The position numbers were made by a program, and so were the translations under genes. The notes below the pieces were generated by a model that did not search any database, was not told the DNA's origin, and saw only the letters and a program-made list of their open reading frames with translations. Shown piece after piece: positions 1 through 5,274 of a DNA stretch of 15,106 bases (its first letter is position 1; the number at the start of each line of letters is the position of its first letter). Source of the DNA: Candidatus Benthicola azotiphorus. GTDB lineage: Bacteria; Gemmatimonadota; Gemmatimonadetes; Palauibacterales; Palauibacteraceae. Location of the stretch: contig CANPVW010000144.1 in the NCBI GenBank assembly GCA_947581745.1, positions 1-15,106 of the forward strand, written 5' to 3'.

Positions 1-249
1 CCCGCCCGAGTGCTCGATCCCCTGGTCCACCGGGAGGATCGAGACGTGGCCGGTGCCCGCGAGCCGACCATGCTGGAAGATCCACTCCAGATTTCCGAGC
101 GTGCGGTTGTTGCGGTCCGTGATCGAGTAGACGCGGTCCACGAAGTCGGGCCCCGGCGCATGGATCCGGTCCGTGGTGATTCCCTCGCACTTGTGTTCGA
201 GGAGGTGGGTGGCATCGTCGCCCAGCAGTTCGAGAATCTTGTCGTTCAT
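1..249 (-). CDS. fbaB: Class I fructose-bisphosphate aldolase, DhnA/FbaB type (partial, N-terminal 83 residues)
   Basis: This gene reads leftward from an ATG at 249-247 and runs off the left edge, so only the first 83 residues are present. The family cleaves fructose 1,6-bisphosphate to dihydroxyacetone phosphate and glyceraldehyde 3-phosphate through a Schiff-base lysine; that lysine lies beyond the window. The visible part matches the start of E. coli FbaB closely: an LLGDDATHLLEH-like opening (residues 8-19), PGPDFVDRV (32-40), and the signature GRLAGTGHVSILPVDQGIEHS (61-81), which packs the active site. No strong Shine-Dalgarno sequence precedes the start, but the N-terminal alignment supports it. 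It is a central-metabolism gene with no obvious link to the purine genes to its right. The identification is from remembered family sequence, and the match is strong. Confidence 0.93.
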   Translation of the reverse strand, partial: MNDKILELLGDDATHLLEHKCEGITTDRIHAPGPDFVDRVYSITDRNNRTLGNLEWIFQHGRLAGTGHVSILPVDQGIEHSGG

Positions 250-412
250 CGGTCTCAGTGCCTGTCGAGTTGCAGAGGGTCCACTGATGGCCGCATTCGG
301 AACGCGGCGGGGGCGGGCGCGGCGGTCCTTCCCGTGCGCGGCAAGATGCATCGACCGCGCCGCGATTGCAAAGCCGGCGGAGGGACGGGGATCATGTCCG
401 TGAGTGTTGCGC
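250..412. other. Intergenic spacer upstream of fbaB
   Basis: This spacer lies between the start of fbaB and the end of the membrane-protein gene, both on the minus strand, so it should hold the fbaB promoter and any terminator of the unit at 413-1554. I see no convincing -10/-35 pair and no hairpin followed by a T-run. The only structure I noticed is the nested inverted repeat at 336-360. Open frames crossing it are by-products of high GC. Confidence 0.5.
336..360. repeat. Nested inverted repeat in the fbaB upstream spacer
   Basis: Arms GCGCGG (336-341) and CCGCGC (355-360) flank a perfect 8-bp palindrome, GATGCATC (345-352), and the two symmetries are almost concentric. It could be an operator for fbaB or a weak stem at the end of the minus-strand unit. 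There is no T-run on either side, so it is not a canonical intrinsic terminator. In such GC-rich DNA, short GC arms also arise by chance. Confidence 0.3.
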
Positions 413-1048
413 TCACCCGAAGTGGAGAGGGTTGTTCAGCATCGCGATCAGGCCGCCCACGAACATCAGCGATCCGATCGCCAGGATTCCGACCCGCACC
501 CGCCGATCGGTGAACTTCTGCTCTATTCCGCCGAAGAACAGCACGGAAGCGAAGATGACGGTCAGGGCCACGAAAGCATCCCCGTTCTCGTCGGCCTGGC
601 GCGCTTCGGCCCACTTGGCCTCCGACAACGCGGTCGCCTGCTCGACCATCGTGTCCTGAGCGACCCGGTACTCCGGCATCGCGAACGGGTGCGGGGGAGC
701 GTCGGGGTTGGTGAACGGATCGGTGGCGAGCCACGCGTCCACCGCGACGCCCAGGTTGGGTGGGAAGCGCTCGGCATAGAACTCCGTCAGTGACTCGTTG
801 CCGGTCGCCCGACCCCCGATCCACTCCATGAACACCGCCACGTCGAGGTTTCTCTTCTGCGCCGCGAGGGCCGAATGGAGGTCCGCTTCGCGACCCGCGC
901 GCTGCGACTCTCCGAGCAGGAACGCCTGCTCCCCGCCCCATTCGGCCGACTGATACGCGCACCACGCCGTGGCCACCGTGGCAATGGACATCAGCACGGC
1001 CGCACAGATCTCCAGGAGTCTCTCCGGCCCGGAGTCACGACCTGTCAT
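413..1048 (-). CDS. Unknown membrane protein with three predicted helices (211 aa)
   Basis: I do not recognise a characterised family. The protein has one hydrophobic segment near the N-terminus (about residues 11-31), a largely soluble and helical middle region of about 115 residues rich in Glu, Ala and Arg, and two hydrophobic segments near the C-terminus (about 159-175 and 184-204). It has no signal peptidase site, and no metal or nucleotide motif is obvious. The ATG at 1048 is preferred over the GTG at 1111 because AGGAAGG (minus strand, 1053-1059) sits just before it, and the upstream start would overlap the end of guaD. It follows guaD by 29 bp on the same strand, so the two are probably co-transcribed. 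Nothing in the sequence shows that it transports purines. That the gene is real is well supported by its coherent amphipathic and membrane pattern. Confidence 0.72.
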   Translation of the reverse strand: MTGRDSGPERLLEICAAVLMSIATVATAWCAYQSAEWGGEQAFLLGESQRAGREADLHSALAAQKRNLDVAVFMEWIGGRATGNESLTEFYAERFPPNLGVAVDAWLATDPFTNPDAPPHPFAMPEYRVAQDTMVEQATALSEAKWAEARQADENGDAFVALTVIFASVLFFGGIEQKFTDRRVRVGILAIGSLMFVGGLIAMLNNPLHFG

Positions 1049-1052
1049 GGGA

Positions 1053-1059
1053 CCTTCCT
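1053..1059 (-). promoter_or_regulatory. Ribosome binding site that sets the start of the membrane protein
   Basis: Read on the minus strand this is AGGAAGG, four bases before the ATG at 1048. It decides between that ATG and the upstream in-frame GTG at 1111, which has no comparable site and would overlap guaD. Confidence 0.6.
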
Positions 1060-1077
1060 CGCTCGAGGATGCGGAGC

Positions 1078-1554
1078 TCAGTACTCGACCCGATCGTCCT
1101 TCTCCGCCCACCGTCGGAACGGCTCCTCCGCATCTTCGATGTCCAGGCGAATCGCCGGATAGCGTCGCTCTTCCGGGGCGAGAAGGAACTCCTCGTAGAT
1201 ATGATCGTCATCGAACCCGGCGGCCAGCGCGATCTCGCGCCCGTTGGCGTAGTACACGGCCCTGGGTCTCGCCCAGTAGATGGCGCCCAGGCACATCGGG
1301 CAGGGCTCGCTGCTCGTGTAGATCTCGCAGCCATCGAGCTGGAACGTCTCGAGCGCCCGGCAAGCCTGGCGGATCGCCTCGACTTCGGCGTGCGCCGTCG
1401 GATCGTTGGCCCGCGTCACCGCGTTCCCGGCCCGCGCCACCACCTCGCCGTCCCGGACCACGATGGCCCCGAACGGTCCGCCACCCTCGGCGACGTTCTC
1501 CGAAGCGACTCGAACGGCCTCCCGGAGGAATTCCTCCCGTGTCGGACTGCTCAT
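1078..1554 (-). CDS. guaD: Guanine deaminase, cytidine-deaminase fold (158 aa)
   Basis: It hydrolyses guanine to xanthine and ammonia in the cytoplasm. The length (158 aa) and sequence match Bacillus subtilis GuaD (about 156 aa) along the whole chain. The zinc site is visible as TAHAEVEAIR, giving ligand His55 and proton-shuttling Glu57, and PCPMC, giving Cys85 and Cys88. Other family-typical stretches are GGPFGAIVV (25-33), NDPTAHAE (50-57), LGAIYWARP (89-97), the AGFDDD segment and the C-terminal Glu-Tyr end that closes the active site in GuaD. GGAG lies about seven bases before the ATG. It is transcribed away from the xanthine dehydrogenase operon and shares the 184-bp divergent region with it. 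Its product, xanthine, is the expected substrate of that operon. A tRNA adenosine deaminase (TadA) is a less likely reading, because the C-terminus is GuaD-like. Confidence 0.92.
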   Translation of the reverse strand: MSSPTREEFLREAVRVASENVAEGGGPFGAIVVRDGEVVARAGNAVTRANDPTAHAEVEAIRQACRALETFQLDGCEIYTSSEPCPMCLGAIYWARPRAVYYANGREIALAAGFDDDHIYEEFLLAPEERRYPAIRLDIEDAEEPFRRWAEKDDRVEY

Positions 1555-1629
1555 CCGTCTTCTCCGTGGATCGTGCGAACCGCAACCGGTTCATCCAAGC
1601 TAGGGCCGCGAATCGAGCCGAACCAGCGT

Positions 1630-1643
1630 CCGGATTGATCCGG
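1630..1643. repeat. Inverted repeat CCGGAT-TG-ATCCGG
   Basis: This is a perfect 6-2-6 inverted repeat in the middle of the divergent region, about 75 bp from guaD and 95 bp from the xdh start. It is a possible operator half-site pair. The symmetry is seen directly; the function is inference. Confidence 0.4.
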
Positions 1644-1655
1644 GCCGTGCCTTAT

Positions 1656-1672
1656 TGCCTGTCGGACGGGCA
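1656..1672. repeat. Imperfect inverted repeat TGCCTGTC-G-GACGGGCA
   Basis: Eight-base arms with one mismatch flank a single central base. It lies between the CCGGAT repeat and the candidate -10 hexamer at 1686-1691, a typical place for a dimeric regulator. No regulator gene is in the window, so its identity cannot be guessed. Confidence 0.4.
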
Positions 1673-1694
1673 TGACACACACTTGTATGTTCGA

Positions 1695-1711
1695 CCGCGG
1701 CGCCGCCGCGG
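1695..1711. repeat. GC-rich hairpin CCGCGGC-GCC-GCCGCGG before the xdh start
   Basis: This is a perfect 7-3-7 inverted repeat made only of G and C, ending 27 bp before the GTG start and 15 bp before the ribosome binding site. If transcribed, it would form a stable leader stem that could affect translation or RNA stability. There is no following T-run, so it is not an intrinsic terminator. Confidence 0.4.
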
Positions 1712-1726
1712 GCAGGCAACTCGGGC

Positions 1727-1731
1727 AGGAG
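1727..1731 (+). promoter_or_regulatory. Ribosome binding site selecting the GTG start of the first xdh gene
   Basis: AGGAG lies seven bases before the GTG at 1739. It supports that start, because no ATG in the frame fits the conserved N-terminus. Confidence 0.65.
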
Positions 1732-1738
1732 AGCTGGC

Positions 1739-3952
1739 GTGAAGCGCGTCGAAGGCCTCTCCAAACTGACCGGACGGGAGCTCTACGTCGACGATCTTCC
1801 GGTCGATGGCTTCCTGTGGGGAGCTACGGTCCGAAGCCCCGCCGCTCGCGGCCGCATCCGAGGCATCCGATTCGACGACTCCGTGGACTGGTCGGAGTTC
1901 ACGGTGGTGGACCACCGCGACATCCCGGGCACCAACGCGATCTTCCTGATCGAAGAGGACCAGCCGGTGCTCGCGCACGGACGGGTGAGACACCTCCACG
2001 AACCCGTCCTCCTGCTGGCGCATCCCCGCAGAGAGGAACTGCGACGAGCCGTCGAGGCCGTGCACGTCGATGTGGACGCCGAGCCCCCCGTGCTCGACTT
2101 CCGGCTCACTCCCGATCGGGAACGGATCCAGTACGGAGACGACAACGTCCTCAAGCGGCTCCGGATCGAAAAAGGGGAGGTCGAGCGGGCGCTGGCCCAG
2201 GCGCCGCACGTGATCGAGGGCGTGTACGAGACGGGCGCCCAGGAGCACGTGTACCTGGAGACGCAGGGGATGCTGGCCTGGGAAGAGGACGGCGTGATCA
2301 CGATCGCGGGCTCCATGCAGTGCCCCTACTACATCGTGGAGGCCTTCGAGCACGCGCTCGGCAGAACTCCGGACCGGATACGGATCATCCAGGCCGCGAC
2401 CGGAGGCGGCTTCGGCGGCAAGGAGGAGTTCCCATCGGGGATCGCCCTTCACGCGGCCCTCCTCGCCCTCAAGGCGGGCCGCCCGGTCAAGTTGATCTAC
2501 GACCGGTCCGAAGACCTGGCCGTGACCACCAAACGGCATCCGTCCCGGGTGAGGCACCGTACGGGCGTGGATGGCGACGGCAAACTGCTGGGACAGGACA
2601 TCGAGGTCGTCCTCGATGGAGGAGCGTACGTCACGCTGTCACCGGTGGTGCTCAGCCGCTCGATCATCCACGCGGCAGGACCGTACGCCTGCGACCACGT
2701 GCGAATCGATGGCCGGGCGATGTTCACAAACTCGCCGCCGTTCGGCGCCTTCCGGGGCTTCGGGGCGCCCCAGAGCCTGTTCGCGTGCGAGAGACACATG
2801 GACCGCATCGCGGCCGAGCTGGGGATCGATCCGGTGGAGATCCGGAAGATCAATCTGATCCGGGACGGGGACTCCACGGCGACCGGGCAGGTGATCGCGG
2901 ACGGCGCCGACCGGGTGCAGGTGCTGGATCGTGCCCTGGACCTCGCCGACTACTACGAGCGACGCACGGCGCACGCCGGGTTCAACGCTGCCGAGCCGAC
3001 CCGTCGACGTGGCATCGGCCTGGCGACCTTCTTTCACGGAGCCGGGTTCACCGGGTCGGGCGAGCTGTTCCTCGACTCCGAAGTTCACGTCGCCGGCCTG
3101 CCGGACGGACGCATCGAGGTGCGCACGGCCAACGTGGAGATGGGACAGGGAACCCTCACCGTGTTCACGAGCCTCGTCTGCGATCGGCTCGGCGTGCCGG
3201 CCGAGGCGGTCACGATCGCTCCGGCGGACACGTCGCTCGTGCCGAACAGCGGCCCGACGGTGGCATCCCGAACCGTGATGGTGGTCGGGGGACTGCTCGA
3301 GAAGGCGAGCGACGACCTGCGCACGCGGACCGGTCTTCCGGCGGATGCCGACGGCCGGGCAATACGGGAGGCGATACGCGAGTGGCACCGCTCCCATCCC
3401 GGCGAACCGCTGATCGGGAAGGCGAAGTACGAGCAGCCGGAGCACATCCATTGGGACGACGAGACGTATCGAGGCGATGCTTACGGAGCCTATGCCTGGG
3501 GCGCGTACGTGGCCGACGTCGAGGTGGACCTCCGCACCTTCGCGGTGTCCGTACGCGACTTCGTGGCGGTGCAGGAGGTCGGTCGCGTTCTGCACGAGAC
3601 CCTCGCCCGGGGCCAGATCCAGGGGGGCGTCGTCCAGGCCCTCGGCTGGGCGCTGCTCGAGGAATGCAAGTGGCGCGACGGGGCGATGGAGAACGCACAG
3701 CTCACGAACTACGTCATTCCGACGGCCGGCGACGTGCCACCGATCCGCGTCGAGTTCCTGGAGTCTCCGTACCCGCACGGCGCTCGAGGAGCGAAGGGGA
3801 TCGGAGAGCTGCCCTTCGACGGAGTGGCCCCCGCTGTCGCCAACGCCGTGGCCGGCGCCACGGGGACAGACCCGGCATCGGTTCCGCTCACCCCGGAGAC
3901 CGTGATGGACCTCATCCTCCGCCAGCGCCCGCCGGCCGGGAGCCTCACGTGA
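1739..3952 (+). CDS. xdhA: Xanthine dehydrogenase, molybdopterin-binding subunit (737 aa)
   Basis: This is the catalytic subunit of a three-subunit molybdenum hydroxylase, expected to hydroxylate hypoxanthine or xanthine with water oxygen. The length fits separate Mo subunits (about 750 aa). The N-terminal GLSKLTGRELYVDD and the following aldehyde-oxidase/xanthine-dehydrogenase small domain cover about residues 1-115; the two cofactor-binding domains follow. GGGFGGKE ends at Glu229, and VLSRSIIH contains Arg307; these align with the purine-binding Glu802 and Arg880 of bovine xanthine oxidase. AFRGFG contains Phe341 (Phe914 equivalent). EMGQGT contacts the pterin, and AKGIGE places the catalytic base at Glu690. 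These residues argue for a purine rather than an aldehyde or CO substrate. GTG is the start. The stop overlaps the next gene by four bases (GTGA), giving translational coupling. The E. coli naming is used; a xanthine dehydrogenase working in the reductive direction on urate cannot be excluded. Confidence 0.92.
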   Translation: MKRVEGLSKLTGRELYVDDLPVDGFLWGATVRSPAARGRIRGIRFDDSVDWSEFTVVDHRDIPGTNAIFLIEEDQPVLAHGRVRHLHEPVLLLAHPRREELRRAVEAVHVDVDAEPPVLDFRLTPDRERIQYGDDNVLKRLRIEKGEVERALAQAPHVIEGVYETGAQEHVYLETQGMLAWEEDGVITIAGSMQCPYYIVEAFEHALGRTPDRIRIIQAATGGGFGGKEEFPSGIALHAALLALKAGRPVKLIYDRSEDLAVTTKRHPSRVRHRTGVDGDGKLLGQDIEVVLDGGAYVTLSPVVLSRSIIHAAGPYACDHVRIDGRAMFTNSPPFGAFRGFGAPQSLFACERHMDRIAAELGIDPVEIRKINLIRDGDSTATGQVIADGADRVQVLDRALDLADYYERRTAHAGFNAAEPTRRRGIGLATFFHGAGFTGSGELFLDSEVHVAGLPDGRIEVRTANVEMGQGTLTVFTSLVCDRLGVPAEAVTIAPADTSLVPNSGPTVASRTVMVVGGLLEKASDDLRTRTGLPADADGRAIREAIREWHRSHPGEPLIGKAKYEQPEHIHWDDETYRGDAYGAYAWGAYVADVEVDLRTFAVSVRDFVAVQEVGRVLHETLARGQIQGGVVQALGWALLEECKWRDGAMENAQLTNYVIPTAGDVPPIRVEFLESPYPHGARGAKGIGELPFDGVAPAVANAVAGATGTDPASVPLTPETVMDLILRQRPPAGSLT

Positions 3953-4434
3953 GTGGCGACGGAGTGGAGATCCGGCTCACGCTGAATGGGGAGCAGGTGG
4001 CCGCGCGGGTCGGCGAGCACGACCGCCTGCTCGATCTCCTGCGTTACGGGCTGCGCCGGACGGGCACCAAGGAGGGGTGCGGCGAAGGCGAGTGCGGGGC
4101 CTGCACGGTGTTGCTGGACGGGGTCCCGGTGAATTCGTGCCTCGTTCCGGCCTGGCAGGCGAGGGGTCGATCCGTGGAGACCGTCGAAGCGGTTCCCGAG
4201 GAGGAGCTCGCGGCGCTGCTGGAGAGCGGGGCCACTCAGTGCGGAGCCTGCACGCCGGGAGTCGTGATGACCGCCTGGTGGGTGCGACGCAACCGCGAAC
4301 TCGTGGACACGCACTCCCTGAGGGAGCTGATGGCCGGCAACCTGTGCCGATGTACCGGCTACGACGGCATCATCGACGGGCTCGCGGCATGGCTCGCGTC
4401 CACGGCGTCCGGCGAGCCGGGAGGGCCCGGGTGA
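3949..4434 (+). CDS. xdhC: Xanthine dehydrogenase, [2Fe-2S] subunit (161 aa)
   Basis: It carries electrons from the molybdenum centre to FAD through two [2Fe-2S] clusters. The plant-type ferredoxin cluster is held by Cys44, Cys49, Cys52 and Cys64 (motif GCGEGECGACTV). The helical second cluster is held by Cys98, Cys101, Cys133 and Cys135 (QCGACTPG and NLCRCTGY). Length and spacing are typical for the family. The GTG start overlaps the stop of the upstream molybdenum subunit (GTGA), and its own stop overlaps the GTG of the FAD subunit in the same way. This suggests stoichiometric synthesis of the three subunits. A much longer open frame extends upstream in this reading frame but is antisense-free shadow of the molybdenum subunit. 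In E. coli this subunit is called XdhC; naming differs between organisms. Confidence 0.94.
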   Translation: MSGDGVEIRLTLNGEQVAARVGEHDRLLDLLRYGLRRTGTKEGCGEGECGACTVLLDGVPVNSCLVPAWQARGRSVETVEAVPEEELAALLESGATQCGACTPGVVMTAWWVRRNRELVDTHSLRELMAGNLCRCTGYDGIIDGLAAWLASTASGEPGGPG

Positions 4435-5261
4435 CCGTCTTCCTGCCACGTGACCTGGATGAAGCGCTCGAGCTGCGGGACCGGCACCCCGGTGCGACCG
4501 CGGTCGCGGGAGGCACGGACCTGTGCGTCCTGTGGCCGGAGCGCGTCGCCGCACGGCGGGACGAGTGGCTCGACCTGTCCGGGGTCGCGGAGCTGCGCGG
4601 CCACGAATGGACGGACGGCGCGCTGATCCTCGGAGCGGGAACCACCTACTGGGACGTCATTCGCGACCGCCGGGCCGGGGAGGAGCTGCCGCTGCTGGTC
4701 GAGGCGGCGCGGCAGGTCGGGGCGGTGCAGATCCAGACCCGGGGCACGTGGGGCGGGAACATCGTGAACGCCTCGCCGGCTGCGGACGGGGTGCCGGTGC
4801 TCATGGCTTACGACGCCGTGCTGGAGCTCAGGTCGCGCAGTGAAACGGTCGAGCTGCCTCTGGCCGATTTCTATCTGGGCTACAAGGAAATGAGACTGGC
4901 TCCCGACCAGCTCCTGACACGGATCCATGTCCCCCGCCGGACGTACGACCTTCAGTGGTTCGAGAAGGTGGGATCCCGGTCCGCCCAGGCCATCACGAAG
5001 GTCGGGGTCGCCGTGACGCGTCGGGACGGCGAATGGCGGGTGGTCGCCAACAGCGTCGCCCCGACCGTGCGTCGTTGCCGGTCGCTGGAGTCACTCCTCG
5101 CGGAAGGCCTCCCTGTTTCGGGCCCGGCCGACCTGATGGGGGCCCTGGAATCGGATGTGACGCCGATCGACGACATCCGATCGACCGCCGAGTATCGTCT
5201 CGAGGTGCTGGCGCGCCTGCTCTATTGGCGTCTCCGCGACGTCTGTCCTTCAATCACTTGA
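4431..5261 (+). CDS. xdhB: Xanthine dehydrogenase, FAD-binding subunit (276 aa)
   Basis: It binds FAD and passes electrons from the iron-sulfur clusters to an acceptor such as NAD+. The family FAD motifs are present: AVAGGTDL (residues 24-31) for the pyrophosphate, and TRGTWGGNIVNASPAAD (103-119), the conserved second FAD loop. A CO-dehydrogenase-flavoprotein C-terminal domain follows from about 165 to 265. The length is in the usual range of about 260-290. The GTG at 4431 overlaps the stop of the [2Fe-2S] gene (GTGA); longer versions would run back into that gene. It is the only FAD subunit in the window, so it may also serve the fused enzyme encoded 13 bp downstream. In E. coli the YgfM subunit of the XdhD/YgfK system has this role, so YgfM-type function is a real alternative. 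Confidence 0.92.
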   Translation: MTVFLPRDLDEALELRDRHPGATAVAGGTDLCVLWPERVAARRDEWLDLSGVAELRGHEWTDGALILGAGTTYWDVIRDRRAGEELPLLVEAARQVGAVQIQTRGTWGGNIVNASPAADGVPVLMAYDAVLELRSRSETVELPLADFYLGYKEMRLAPDQLLTRIHVPRRTYDLQWFEKVGSRSAQAITKVGVAVTRRDGEWRVVANSVAPTVRRCRSLESLLAEGLPVSGPADLMGALESDVTPIDDIRSTAEYRLEVLARLLYWRLRDVCPSIT

Positions 5262-5274
5262 GGCCGGGGATCTG

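Larger units (their letters stand above)
1555..1738. promoter_or_regulatory. Divergent control region between guaD and the xdh operon
   Basis: This 184-bp region separates two divergently transcribed purine units and is the only sizeable spacer serving the ten-gene plus-strand operon. It holds three inverted repeats (1630-1643, 1656-1672 and 1695-1711). A TATGTT hexamer at 1686-1691 could be a plus-strand -10 element, but I see no matching -35 at standard spacing. No riboswitch-like fold was recognised. That it carries both promoters is inferred from gene arrangement. Confidence 0.6.

Noticed and set aside
10..513. A 167-codon plus-strand frame at the left edge
   Set aside because: Antisense to the fbaB start, which matches the aldolase family residue for residue over many positions.
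1695..1711. Intrinsic terminator
   Set aside because: The stem is strong, but no T-run follows on either strand and it precedes a gene start.
969..1742. A 257-codon plus-strand frame across guaD and the divergent spacer
   Set aside because: Antisense to guaD, which has full zinc motifs; the translation is Arg/Pro/Ser-rich with no pattern.
1672..3948. A 5' extension giving the [2Fe-2S] subunit an extra 760 residues
   Set aside because: The extension is the out-of-frame reading of the molybdenum subunit, Arg/Gly/Pro-rich and without domains; the GTG at 3949 gives a normal-length subunit.
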